DNA from: Pachyseris speciosa
Lineage: Eukaryota > Cnidaria > Anthozoa > Scleractinia > Pachyseridae
Length of the DNA: 64,000 nucleotides
Assembly (NCBI GenBank): GCA_016490735.1
Contig: JAEMWC010000135.1
Span: forward strand, 27,501 to 91,500
Reading direction: 5' to 3'
Part shown: positions 52,058-62,679 of the stretch, piece by piece
Numbering within the stretch: position 1 is the stretch's first letter
Layout of the letters: each line of letters starts with the position of its first letter
Notes under the pieces: model-generated
Seen by the model: the letters and a program-made list of their open reading frames with translations, nothing else
Databases searched by the model: none
Told to the model about the DNA's origin: nothing
Made by a program: the position numbers and the translations under genes

Positions 52058-52079
52058 GTAAGAAGCCTGGAATATCCTG

Positions 52080-52245
52080 CTTCCTGGTGGCTTCGCGGGA
52101 ATTAGCGAATTGTTTTCATCATTGTGTTAGGTTTAACAAAGAGGCAGGAGAGTTTTATTAAGTTTAAACACGAGGCCCGCGCATCTGAGTGATTTATAGC
52201 GGAGCTCCAGCGGCCCGAAGGGCCGCGAAGCGGAGCACCATACCT

Positions 52246-52277
<32 letters not shown>

Positions 52278-53460
52278 AAAATGGCTAGCGGTATCGCTCG
52301 TGGGCCCGCACGACGACGACGACGACGACGACGGTGGAGTTGCCCAATAACTAATAATATCCTAATAATAATCATAATAATCCAACATGGCGGCCATACT
52401 CCACCTGGCCCAGCTGACCAGCTACTTTACAGCGTAAGTCTTTGATACTGGACATCCATCTTATAACCAATTGACACCTGTCAAAACAAGGTATCCGCTG
52501 ACCAGTGTCACGTGACCATATCGCGGGCTCAAGTTGAGACCTCATCGAGGTCAGCTGTTTTTTTGAAGTTGACCGCTGACCAGGTACTTCCTTTCGATTT
52601 GATCGCAGGCTCAAGCCAGGTGTGGGACACCCAAACCAAATCGAGGCTTAATTTTTCGCGCGCTTTCTGCGGCTCGTAATTTCACATTCACTTGGTTTCT
52701 TCATTTTGAGCAAAACCACTTCATCGTCTTCGATCGAAGTTTGTCTTTAAATTCGCGTAAAAAGCATAAAAATCAAGAACTTGTCAAAAGATACTCCGGA
52801 ACGTGACTTTTCAAGTGATGAAGGGAAGAGCGATTTTTCTCAAGAAAAGCTTCAAACTTGGATGGATTAAGCGGTTGAAAACAGTAAGCTTATAATTCAA
52901 CGCTTCAAGGGCTTTCACTTTACCGCGGCATCTTGCATCTCACTAAGAAAGGTCACTTAACAGTTCACCTGTGTTAATGGGAGGAACGAGTAGCTCAAAC
53001 TCTGTGGAAAAAGCTCTTTCTTTGGACAAACCGTTTGCTATTTTTGCGGATGCTTGTTTTTACTTTACTGAAGCTTACGTATTTTCAAGTGGTAGAAACC
53101 TCTACAACACAACGCAGGACAGTGAGGTAAATTAAATAAATAGAAGCTTAACATTTGGTCTAATCGTTGTTACTTTTGTTCAGGGATGAAAGTTGTATTT
53201 TTCTCTCCAATGGATATAAATAACAATCATCTGTACTCGTTTTGGACGCAAAGAAGTAGTTGAATTGTTTGTTTGTTTGTTTGTTTGTTTTTTGTTACGT
53301 TGTTTTCTTTGCAAGCTAACGAGTGTTTTTACTCGGCTTGGCTGACTGTTTTTCGACCTTGGTACCTCAACAGCGTTAAGAAACTTTTGCCCTTATCTTA
53401 ATAACACATAATCACAATGAGTCCTCGTAAAATTAAACATTAAAACTCGAGTAAAAAAAA
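52080..53460. other. Stretch with repeats, no recognised gene
   Basis: It contains a (GAC)n run at about 52,310-52,333, AAT-rich tracts, and a segment with repeated CAGCTGACCAG/GCTGACCAG motifs (52,400-52,600) that looks repetitive. Nothing coding was identified. Confidence 0.45.
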
Positions 53461-53465
53461 GCCGA

Positions 53466-53804
53466 TCAAATGCATATGCATGTGCACGTCTCAAAATCTG
53501 ACATAAAGTTGTCAAAATTTGAAAAACGTTTTAGAGATCTTCGTCGAAAGCGGCCTGTAAACAACAATATTAAGTTTCGCCGTCTATAAACATGTCGTCT
53601 TAATTTGTTTGAAACGGTAAGAATCAGCGTTTGGATGTTAAAAACACCGAAATGGGTCGACAGGCTGGGCTGGCTTTGATAAATTTTATATTGGACGGGT
53701 CTGCGAGGGAAATGCTGGTGTGGTTTGGCAAGCGCTTTCTTCGTTAACTGGATGACGCTTTGCCACTGAGAATCATTAATTGAAGAAGGTTCTTCGGAAG
53801 ACAT
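53466..53804 (-). CDS. Uncharacterised 112-residue open frame
   Basis: It starts MSSEEPSSINDSQWQSVIQL and then TKKALAKPHQHFPRRP, which looks protein-like, but the second half is compositionally random with no domain. It may be a first exon of a captured gene or chance. No neighbour supports a role. Confidence 0.22.
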   Translation of the reverse strand: MSSEEPSSINDSQWQSVIQLTKKALAKPHQHFPRRPVQYKIYQSQPSLSTHFGVFNIQTLILTVSNKLRRHVYRRRNLILLFTGRFRRRSLKRFSNFDNFMSDFETCTCICI

Positions 53805-54569
53805 GGTAATACCAGTAAAACTATCAAAGCTCTTTAGCGTTTTGTGTCAGCCAAGGAAAGATTTTGTGGGAAATGGCGCTATTATTCAGCTCTGTCGCGT
53901 TCCGAGTGATTGCTGCCTCAGCGATTCCTGTTGACTGCTCTAAACGATCAGGTGTGGACCTCTTTTTTGTCTTTTCTACGGACATTTATGTCAAAATTGC
54001 TAAGCAATTTTTGTTACTTGTCTAATTTCTCCACCTTCTCCAAGAATCTTCGAAGAAATGTTATTCGTATTCTGCTTTGTTTTCTTGTAATACTTGTGTT
54101 TGTTGTTCTGTTGTTTCTGAACCGCGGTCAATTCCTGTTGACTGCTCTTAACGATCAGTTTTTACCCTTTATTGTCTTTTCTACGGGCATTAATGTCAAA
54201 ATAAATACCGATTTTTCTAGACTAATCAGTACAAGCTATTATTATTACAAGCTAGTCTTGTTTAATTTCTCCACCTTCTCCTTCTTCCAGCATAACACTC
54301 GCATCGTACTTTGTTCGCTTGTAGTGTTTGTTTTTTTTAATCCGCTTTGAATTCCGTTACGCTTTCATCTGAAAGTAGTTAGGACTCTCGAATGTCTGTA
54401 TTTTTTTTGCAAACGTTTGCTATCGAAAACTCTTCGTTTTCCCTGCTGCTGCTCAATTGTTTTGGACACAAATTAAACTGGCCCATTAATATTAAGCCAT
54501 GCGAAGTTGCTCGGTGAGAGTGTGCAACTCCGATTCTAGGCTTGGCCTGGCTAAATATATATATATGGC

Positions 54570-54693
54570 CTTCAGCTTTTCTTTTTATAATCGCTACATA
54601 CCAGACTGGAATGGTGTTCCATCGAACATCATGCATGCACCTTCTTTAAGCAGTTTTAAGTCCTATCTATTACATTATTTGTGTCAATTTTAA
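54570..54693 (+). pseudogene. Carboxyl end of a LINE-type reverse transcriptase
   Basis: FYNRYIPDWNGVPSNIMHAP and SLSSFKSYLLHYL fit the WNxLP...A.S..SFK..L ending common to CR1-like and related LINEs. Only this tip is visible; a two-copy tandem repeat of about 110 bp follows (54,672-54,890). Confidence 0.5.
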
Positions 54694-54890
54694 ATCAGAT
54701 GTAGCTTGTGAGTGACAAGTATGTAGTTTAATTAGGTTAGCGTTGGATTGTATTTCAATTTTACTTCTTTATTTTTAGTGTCAATCTCAAAGCAGGGGTG
54801 ACTTGTAAGAGACAAATATTTGATTTAATTTGATTAGGTTAGCTTTGGGCCATGTTTAAATTTCACCTCTTAGTTTTTAGAATGTGTAAT
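54672..54890. repeat. Two-copy tandem repeat of about 110 bp
   Basis: Units share TGTCAAT, GTGACTTGTAAGAGACAA-like and TTTAATTAGGTTAGC segments. It may be 3' untranslated sequence of the preceding LINE relic. Confidence 0.55.
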
Positions 54891-54891
54891 A

Positions 54892-55317
54892 CAGTAATAG
54901 CCCACGTATAAGAACCAGAATTTTCTAATTTAGCCTAAATAGATTCTTATATAAATGGTACTGAAAGCAAATTTAGGTTACCAAGGTTCTTAAAATAGGT
55001 TCTTAAATTTTCATATGAATTTTATCTGAATATACTATATATATGATAAATATCATCTCATAATACAGTATAAATCATTTATTTGTACCATAGAGAACTG
55101 CCTATAGGCAGTTCACTGCAGGTACAGTAACTTAACAAAACATAACAAAGAAACTCATTCAGCAGTTTCTACCTTTACACTTTTACAGCAACCCCACTGA
55201 TAAGAACCTAACTTAAAAATTTAGCTTTAATAGCTTCTTATGTGGAGGGGGCTTAAAATGAAAATTTTAGCCTAACAGGTTCTTAAAACCCAGGTTCTTA
55301 TTCGTGGGCTATTACTG
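54892..55317. mobile_element. Tc1/mariner/pogo-type non-autonomous element
   Basis: The ends CAGTAATAGCCCACGTATAA and its mirror (TTATTCGTGGGCTATTACTG, one base different) are flanked by TA (54,890-54,891 and 55,318-55,319). The interior repeats GGTTCTTA motifs, and a perfect palindrome GAACTGCCTATAGGCAGTTC lies near 55,095. Confidence 0.82.
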
Positions 55318-55319
55318 TA

Positions 55320-56700
55320 TTAGATAATATTCTTTGTATGGGAATTTACTTTCTCCCTATTATTCTCCAGTCATGCACTTTTTTTTTTTGCATCAACTTA
55401 GATGTATTCGCATGACAAAGTATTACTAAACTTAAAGTAAGTTCTTTCTCATTAATGTACACATCCTTTGGACTTCCTTCCTGCATGCAGTCTTTCAATT
55501 AATTTTATTCATATGCATAACTGGTCACACCAATCTTGTGGTATGTTTGGATGACATTTGGCACTAATGTGTAATGGGATTTTTGATGTTTGATGAAGTA
55601 TGTTGTGCAATTTCAAATGTACTTGGAGAAATGTGAGACTAATCCTTACCTTTCTTGCAAAATAGAAAATCAAGTTAAGATTGCTAACACGGATTTCCAG
55701 CACTTTTGCTTTGGTGAATCATTACCTTAAATCCTCATACTACATTGTTAATTACCTTGATAGTGATATCAACCAAATGCCCAATATTTTATTATCAAGT
55801 TGCTTAGTCTTGCACTTGGCTGGCCAGAAATGCAGCTGGATTTCTTTTTGAAAACACTGTAGGTGCATTGATTGATGAGCTTAATGTCAGCAAGCAGTTT
55901 TTTGCGATAGTAAGGTCAAGAAGTAACTGATCAAAAGAAATATCTTGGCCTTAATGCATATCATCTAAATATTTTTATTGATTTCCATGTATCTTTCTTT
56001 CATAAATTTTTTTGATGCATACATATATCCAGAGGATACACAATTTCTGATTTCTAACCGTCTCATGGGAGGCTTTGGATAACTGAAATTACATTCATTA
56101 TGAAGTGATGATCTGAATCACTATATGTCTGATGTCGGATACTGATTCAAAATAGCATTCACCAGGCTTCTCCACCAATTTCTAGTGGCTCTAAACCATA
56201 ACTAAGTAGCCTACAGTTAAACGGGGAAACAGACCTGTCCTTAGGTATTGCTCTAAGATGTTAAGAAATGTTTTGTTTTAAAAATTTATAGATGCAAACT
56301 AGCGTTGCAGGTTCTTTTTTACACAAAGTATTAAAGATTATTGTTTTAAAAAACCTACCTCAATATATTTTTTTGCTTTTTAACATCTCCAAACTCAATT
56401 TGCAAAGGAATTTTTATTACCTTACTGAATAGAATGCTTGTTTTTAGGAGGGGTGGGGGTCCAAATCCGTAAAAGGGGATTCATATCTGCTAGCAGTTCT
56501 GGACTAGGGGGTCCAAATCTGATCCACAAGCAGATCTGGACTGGAGGGTGCAAATCTGCGGGGGGTCCAAATCCACTGTGACACTGGCTCAGATCACCTT
56601 TCCATACTATTTTTTACAGCCTTGGGTCTGTAGCTTGAGTGAGGTCAGATGGGTGATATGACCAGCACACTATATGTAAATGCCAGTAGAAAAAGAATGC
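55320..56700. other. Intronic stretch without recognised genes
   Basis: AT-rich. Near 56,460-56,575 a G-rich segment repeats GGGGGTCCAAATC in several forms and may be a decayed MITE. Confidence 0.4.
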
Positions 56701-56884
56701 TTTTGGAGCTCCGCTTTTAGGCTTGGCTAAATATATATATTATTTAGATGTGGGGTTATTTTGGTCTGGAAAATCGACACAGAATTTAGCCGTGTATACA
56801 TCAGATTTAAAGACACTCGTTAAACATACTTTCCTTTGTTTTCGTGCATGCATTATTAATGAGTTTTTGAACATTTTTTTAAAG

Positions 56885-57178
56885 CACTGTTCTAAAGGAA
56901 AGACGGTGTACGCCCCTGAAATCGTTTTTCTGCACTGCGGTGGGAGCAGCTCCATGCCTATAGGGGCCTGGTATCACTACAGCTATGGGACGATAGCAAT
57001 GTACAAACAGGACTGGGAAAGGTTCGGAGGATTTTCCAAGGCTTTTCTCAACAAGAGCACGTGGGGAGGCGAGGACTGGGATCTAGTCGACAGCGCCGTT
57101 AAGGGGGGACTGGAAATAGAGCGTAAACGTTCTCCATGTATTTATCACTACCGTCACACCAAAGCAGGAATGTGGTGA
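56885..57178 (+). CDS. B4GALNT3/4-like glycosyltransferase, last exon: catalytic domain, second part
   Basis: From the acceptor TTTTTTTAAAG in phase 0 the exon encodes HCSKGKTVYAPEIVFLHCGG, AWYHYSYGTIAMYKQDWERF, GGEDWDLVDSAVKGGLEIER and YHYRHTKAGMW, then TGA. This is the end of the B4GALNT/CHGN catalytic fold; GGEDWDLVD is the conserved acidic segment that in the family holds the likely catalytic residues. The protein ends right at GMW, whereas vertebrate relatives and the paralogue at 63.7 kb continue. With exons 1 and 2 the product is about 640 residues. Confidence 0.87.
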   Translation, partial: HCSKGKTVYAPEIVFLHCGGSSSMPIGAWYHYSYGTIAMYKQDWERFGGFSKAFLNKSTWGGEDWDLVDSAVKGGLEIERKRSPCIYHYRHTKAGMW

Positions 57179-57304
57179 CAGGGAGCCACACCTGGAAGCT
57201 CAGAAATATCAACCTTCATTACTTTTGTGTCAAAAATTTCCTATAGTTATTTTACACAAGAGAGGGTTGCCTAGCATCCTCTGATAGTCCCTTCTCTTGA
57301 CTAA

Positions 57305-57310
57305 AATAAA
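57305..57310 (+). terminator. Polyadenylation signal of the B4GALNT-like gene
   Basis: AATAAA 127 bp after the stop codon, the first such hexamer downstream. Confidence 0.5.
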
Positions 57311-57365
57311 CAGTTGAAACAGTGTTCCTCGTATACAACTTAATTAGTTTCGCGCGCGTTGTTTC

Positions 57366-57374
57366 TTTTATTAC

Positions 57375-57418
<44 letters not shown>
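57366..57418. repeat. (ATT)n microsatellite
   Basis: About 53 bp of ATT repeats with one early interruption. Confidence 0.88.
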
Positions 57419-57419
<1 letters not shown>

Positions 57420-57893
57420 ACCTTTCATTAACAGAAAATGGAAATTTATTTTAATTTACGGGAATTCAATAAGATCTTTGGAAGAATATTTTCACGAATA
57501 AATTTTCATTTTAATCATCCGTTGGTTCATTTGCGCAATTATCATGCTCATGCACTTTCAAAAAAAACCCTTGGAATGCCATTTTCTTTATCGTAAAGTC
57601 TATTGTTTCTTCGGAAAATAAAACATTAACATCAATAACACTGTTGTTACATTTTTTGAAAGTCATTACTGGTGAATACATGTACAATGTACATTAAGGC
57701 ACACAAACTGTTTTGCCGTTTCAAGAACGATTGAATGCAGCATACCTCCAAGACGAAATAGAATTCCAAACAAAAGGATCATTCTTCATTTGAAAACCCG
57801 TACAATAAGGATTGTCGGAGCCTTTGGGGATCCCAAAGAAGACCCATATCGGTCACTGGCCATCTCTTACAATATATTGCACGGTGGACTGGT

Positions 57894-57928
<35 letters not shown>

Positions 57929-57996
57929 CATCATCATCATCGTCATCATCATCATCATCATCATCCTCATCATCATCATCGTCATCATCATCATTG
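57894..57996. repeat. (TCA)n microsatellite with a higher-order period
   Basis: TCA repeats interrupted by CTCA and GTCA variants that recur about every 36 bp, so a 36-bp unit has itself been duplicated. It yields poly-Ser, poly-His and poly-Met frames with no biological meaning. Confidence 0.88.
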
Positions 57997-57999
57997 TTA

Positions 58000-58370
58000 T
58001 TATTTTCATTACTTGTTCATTTGTTGACTCAAGCGTCCGTTGTAAAAACAAAACAAAAACAAAAACGCTTCCCGATTTAATTCCTGCAATGAAGCAATCA
58101 TTGTCAACATGTCCTCGGGCTTGAATTCAAGATAATCGTGAATTGCAATTTGACCATGAATTCTGTAGTGTTTTCAGACCCGTGAATCGTTTATGTAAAT
58201 GACTCACGCGGTTTAGGAGGGACAGCACTCTTTTTATACCTCGCCATCATGCTCGTTCAGTAAATACAGTTGAGTTCAAACAAGTGCTTTTCGAGTGTTT
58301 ATTGAAGCGTAAACACCACAAATTAATTCGCTGATATCATGAATTCAATTACCTGGTCTAGTTGGAACCT
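58000..58370. other. Stretch without recognised genes
   Basis: Nothing beyond short frames was identified between the microsatellite and the tRNA-like repeat. Confidence 0.4.
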
Positions 58371-58374
58371 TATT

Positions 58375-58500
58375 TATTTATTGAAAAGAAAAATTATAAC
58401 CACTGGATAAGATTTGAACCAAGAGCTTCCGCTTCTAGGAGGGATATTTGTTATATAGACATTTGTTAGCGTCTCCGTAGAGTATCACCGATCCACAGTG
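58375..58500 (-). mobile_element. Possible tRNA-derived SINE
   Basis: The minus strand has a B-box-like GGTTCAAATCT, with a weak A-box-like GGTGATACTCTACGG upstream. An A-rich or TTTATT-like end follows. Weak support only. Confidence 0.35.
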
Positions 58501-58664
58501 ATTAGGCCTAAGCGCTGATTTTGGAAGGGTTTTATAACTTTGTGTTGATGTCCAACCTTTTCAGCGACTGTCTACAATTGTTTCTTAGCGAGTGAGTGTA
58601 TAGATTTACAGGGTTTGGGACAACTGGCATGACTAGTATTATGTTTAAAACTGAAGTTTTCCAA

Positions 58665-58791
58665 CCAGTAGCGTATTGGTCTATGGTTAAGGGGAGATAT
58701 TATAAAAGCGAACGGCGGCGGGTTCGAGTCCTGTCCGGAGTCTCTATTTTCTTTCTTTCTTTCTTTTTTTTTTTTTTTTTTTTTCATTTTT
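58665..58791 (+). mobile_element. tRNA-derived SINE with pyrimidine-rich tail
   Basis: A perfect B box GGTTCGAGTCC (58,721-58,731) lies 45 bp after an A-box-like TTGGTCTATGGTTAAGG, followed by a CT-rich then T-rich run (58,741-58,791). The acceptor arm does not close, so it is not a working tRNA gene. Confidence 0.5.
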
Positions 58792-59708
58792 TTTAAAATA
58801 TGTGTCCGTTTCAGGAGAATGGAGTGGAGGGCTCCTCGCGGCTTTGCCTCTCGTTTAACGCGCGCGCTACCTAACGAGGCTAGGATAATAGTGAATTGAG
58901 AGCGATTTGACAATAGGACACTTACATGATAACGCCATTTGTCTACAACTCATGCCAGAATCCCTCAGGTTTTCCGTTTCTCATGCTAATTAGAGCTATT
59001 GTGATTTTTACCCCGTTGGGATTATAAAATTTAAATAAGAATAGAAAAACTGTAGTCAAATGACACAATCGTGAAAGTTGCCTATTCAGGATAATATAGT
59101 GAATGTCAGTGTGAGAACGGGTTGATTTTTGTTTATGGAGTGGTCGTTTAATAATCGAGCAGGGGAGTAGGCTCGATTTCCGCCGCTCACTCGGGTCCGT
59201 AGTATCCTCCATGAGGGGGGTGAGCGCGGACTCATTTCCCGAAGCAGTGGCTGGTAATGTACGGGTCCGCAAATGATCCCAGGACCGCAAATGATCCCGG
59301 ACCGCAAATGATCCCCAAAATGGACCGCAAATGATCCCGAGCAAAAAATAAGGAATGGCATGGATTGATATAAAAATGACACACAAAAAACACGTTTTTC
59401 ATTTTATGAGAATTATTCCGTAGTTTCTTTTTTTTTTTTTTTCGTTTTTAGTGGAAAATCTGTGATCTTGAGTGACGTTCTGTCTGTTTGTTGATTTCAG
59501 GACGCCGGCTGCATATTACAGTAATTGATTTTGTAAAGACACTTGTTGTGATCGTGGACTGCGAGTTTCGCTTCACGTCTTCTGTTTATTGTGTTGTACA
59601 TCCCAGGACGTTCGAGAACATGCTTAATCAGATTTCATTTCTGTCGGGTATATGATCAACGCCTCGGTGCACTCGCCCGATTTCAGTGAAAATCGAGCAT
59701 GTATAAAT

Positions 59709-59892
59709 TAGCCTGGAAACAGGCTCAGCAGTGGGATTTTAAAGGAGCGAAAAGAAGGATCGTGGCGAAAAAAATCGGCGAGCGAAGCGAGCCACCAGTC
59801 CCTCGCTCAGCTCGCTTCGCTCTCCGATGTTTTTTTGGCCACGTTCCTTCTTTTCGCTCCTTAACACCACTGCGGAGCCTGGTCCCTGGCTA
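59709..59892. mobile_element. Fold-back MITE
   Basis: TAGCCTGGAAACAGGCTC at the left is mirrored by GAGCCTGGTCCCTGGCTA at the right, with imperfect matches. The arms continue through AGGAGCGAAAAGAAGG and CCTTCTTTTCGCTCCT and a central GAGCGAAGCGAG hairpin, so nearly the whole element can fold on itself. It is nested in the 1.7-kb element. Confidence 0.72.
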
Positions 59893-60266
59893 GTATAATT
59901 CAATCGTATAATCACAAATACAACGGAGAATTAAAATACACACATACCAGTAAAGAAATAACCGAAAAATTCCGCAGTTGATTTCGTTATCTTTTGAAAT
60001 AAAAGTGTTTTGTTCACTGAGCACTCTCATTTAAAATTGTACCCAGAATACTAGAAGTGTTTCTTTCTCACATTCATGGGATCAGCCGACTGGCCTGTGG
60101 CAGGCGAGAAACGCGGTGATGTGGTTGAAATCGGAGCAGGGGTCAAAGATCATTCGAAACTTGTCACCGTCGTGTGCGCTGTGACTCCTACGCGTTCGGA
60201 AAATATGGCTAAACTGTCTTGTTCTTATTTCACTGGTATCATTTGTGAACGTTCTTGGAGTTACTA

Positions 60267-60586
60267 ATGCACATGTCATCGGCTTCCCCGTGGGGTCGAC
60301 CCCCCGGGCTAACTAGGGGGATTTAGTCAAGCAAAGTTGAGGAAATTCCCCGGGGGGTCGAGGAATCTCTCAAGTCCCCTGGGTAAGGTGTCTCTCAGCT
60401 GAAAATTTCCGTGACATCCTTTTCAAACTTGTGAATTCTCCCACTCCCTAATCTTTGATCGTAGAACAATGTCAACATTTTCCTCTACCCTAGGGCAAAG
60501 AATCCCGTCCATCTCTTTGTATTCCCCCACATATCTCCCTGGTAGGCCCGGGGGTCACCCCACGGGGAAGCCGATGACATGTGCAT
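60267..60586. mobile_element. MITE with 30-bp perfect terminal inverted repeats
   Basis: ATGCACATGTCATCGGCTTC then CCCGTGGGGT at the left is exactly mirrored at the right end (60,557-60,586). Interior ends are GC-rich. It is nested in the 1.7-kb element, and the perfect repeats suggest a young insertion. Confidence 0.8.
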
Positions 60587-61035
60587 AAAGATAAGAACAA
60601 ACACAAAGGTCTCTAAAGACGGAAGGAAAAACGAGATAGGTTTGGATCCTGGTGTGATAACACTGATTGACTGCTTCACATCAGTTGCACAAATTGTGTG
60701 ACCACGTTTACCTTTTTAAAATTAATCAGATGGTGATAGTTGTGAGCCATGATTTAAGGCTTTGATTAAAATAATCGCAATTCATGCCAATTCCCTATCC
60801 ATACCATTTCACGATCCATGCCATTCGTTATTTTTTGTTCGGGATCAGTTGCGGTCCAACATGGTGCAATACGGGGATCATTTGAGGTCCAATTTGGGGA
60901 TCATTTGCGGTCCGGGATCATTTGCGGTCCTGGGATCATTTGCGGACCCGTACACCAATCGAGCCTAGCAAGCGATGGGCGTGGAGGAAGGCAGGGAAAG
61001 CCAGTTATTTTTTTTTTTACGATTCTGACCATTTA

Positions 61036-61324
61036 GGGGGTGTTTACATGATACCGGGGTGCCTTTCACTCCGGTTCCCTCTTGCAGCTCTGTATCATGA
61101 TACCGTCACGAGATTTTGCACCGGAACGAAAATTCTCGCTTTGGTGCAGGAATCGGGGTGAACTCGCGCCGGTGCGACTCGCGCCGGCATGACATGTTTC
61201 GGTGGTATCATGCAAACGAATAAAGAGAGCGAGAGGGAACTGGAGTGAACTCGCGCCGGGGCAAAAGTCGCCCCGGTATGAAACTCGCGCGGGTGCGCGT
61301 GAGTTTTCTCATGTAAACAGCCCC
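61036..61324. mobile_element. Probable hAT-like MITE
   Basis: The ends GGGGGTGTTTACATGA and TCATGTAAACAGCCCC are inverted partners with one mismatch, flanked by TTAG on both sides. The interior repeats CTCGCGCCGG motifs. An 8-bp target duplication was not confirmed. Confidence 0.62.
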
Positions 61325-61329
61325 TTAGA

Positions 61330-62099
61330 GACCAAATGACTGTTCAAGTTGAATATATATTGACTGGTAGCAAACTTGTCTAATTAGGGTAAGATGTTGG
61401 AATTTGCATTGTGTTCCTTACTTTTCCTCAAATTAAGGCTTTTAGCTCTCCCCTTCATGTAAAAAAGATTTTTTCATAGCTTGGAGTAAGGCACCAACGT
61501 TACGGAAACAGTTTTCACGATATTTCAAGGAACTCCGAACCGTTGAAAAAAAATTGTCATTGTTTGAGTTAAAACGTGTGCTCTTCAGTAAACTGTATTT
61601 CTCTATTCTTTGATTTTCTTGTTCTTTAATGACTCCTTACAATAAACAACTTTCTGAAAAGGTGTTTAGTGTTTTTGATCGAAACTGGCGATAAAGTAGT
61701 TGATAGCAGACTTAAAGCACGGTGAATCGTAGTCGTCTTGATCTCGTCCTTTCCTAAGCCCCACAAAACAATTATACCAAAAGTAATACAAAAAAAAAAA
61801 CATCAAAAAGGATAGTGGATGGATATAGTTTTATACGACGTAGTTTGCATTCGAAAAGAAGAGAACTTTGCCTTCATTTTCAGTTTTGGACTTACGAAAA
61901 ACTATTAGCATGATTTGGTACACGGTCGAGTCAAAAGTTAAGGGGCGGGGATCTATTCTTGATATGACGGCACAAACTGCTTTGCATGCATGTTTACAAA
62001 GACAAACCGTGGTACAAATCAGTTTGTGGCGTCAAATCAGGAAATAGACCCACACCCCTCACAAGTTCGGACGTGTTTTATAGCGTACAAAAGGTCAAA

Positions 62100-62138
<39 letters not shown>

Positions 62139-62520
62139 TGCGTTTGGAACAAGTGCAAGGATTTATTTGAGCGAAAAAATATTTTGGGGTTAGATGCACT
62201 TTAAATGCATCAAAATTGATCATTAGCTTATGCTGGCGGCGCAGATCGGAGGTGTTACTTTTCCAAGTGACACCATTTGATTGCAAAACGCATTGTAAGC
62301 TCTTGAAAAAGTTCGTCCGTTTGCAAAACCTTTTTATACACCTTTCCAGCCACAATACTTAGGCTTTGGATTTTGTTATATGAACGTTGTAAGCTGGCAG
62401 CGGTTTAGATTAGAGATTTATTTGAGAAGGTTTGGCTCCTTCAGCACGTTTATTTTGCTATGCACATATGCTTAGAAAAAATATGCCACTGGAAGGGAAA
62501 AATGTTTTATGGGCGGCGGT
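61330..62520. other. Stretch without recognised genes
   Basis: It contains a 28-bp A run at about 62,105-62,132. No domain or terminal repeat recognised. Confidence 0.4.
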
Positions 62521-62677
62521 CCTGTGTGGCAGGAAGTAGAAAGGGAAAGGGAATGGGGAAAGCGAGCGCGCGTGCGAGGTAAGGAGAGCGCAGGGGAGGG
62601 TTGAGGGAAAAAGAAGCTTCGCGCGCGCGCGCACGCTTTCCCCTTTCCCTTTCCATTTCTAGCGCCTGCCACACAGG
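62521..62677. mobile_element. Fold-back MITE with 13-bp perfect ends
   Basis: CCTGTGTGGCAGG (62,521-62,533) and CCTGCCACACAGG (62,665-62,677) pair exactly, and the arms continue with AAAGGGAAAGGG and CCCTTTCCCTTT. The centre is a CG/GCGC dinucleotide-rich stretch. Confidence 0.7.
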
Positions 62678-62679
62678 CT

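Larger units (their letters stand above)
34450..56884 (+). other. 22.4-kb transposon-filled intron 2 of the B4GALNT-like gene
   Basis: Donor GTAAGTAAG at 34,450 and acceptor TTTTTTTAAAG ending at 56,884, both phase 0, join exons whose products are adjacent in B4GALNT proteins (DIRK to HCSKGKTVYAPE). It contains a PLE remnant, two BEL/Pao elements in opposite orientation, a retrozyme array and many MITEs. A 30-bp direct repeat (GGGAAGGGAGGGGATGGCAA) lies right after the donor, at 34,468-34,522. Confidence 0.78.
59258..60954. mobile_element. 1.7-kb element bounded by inverted arrays of GGACCGCAAATGATCCC
   Basis: The left array (59,258-59,363) has four copies of a 17-bp motif GGACCGCAAATGATCCC, then AGGAATGGCATGG. 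The right array (60,812-60,954) is its inverted partner, with two diverged copies more. The outermost GTACGGGTCCGCAAATGATC is identical at both ends. Subterminal repeat arrays of this kind are transposase-binding sites in some DNA transposons. No transposase remnant was seen inside, so it is non-autonomous as it stands. Confidence 0.72.

Noticed and set aside
57779..58080. Poly-Ser, poly-His and poly-Met open frames
   Set aside because: Translations of the (TCA)n microsatellite, not proteins.
59258..60954. CRISPR-like repeated 17-bp motif
   Set aside because: Copies are adjacent or irregularly spaced, inverted between the two ends, and the setting is a eukaryotic transposon.
62095..62355. 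Minus-strand 86-residue frame with basic amino end
   Set aside because: Ends in poly-Phe from an A run and has no recognised domain or splice context.
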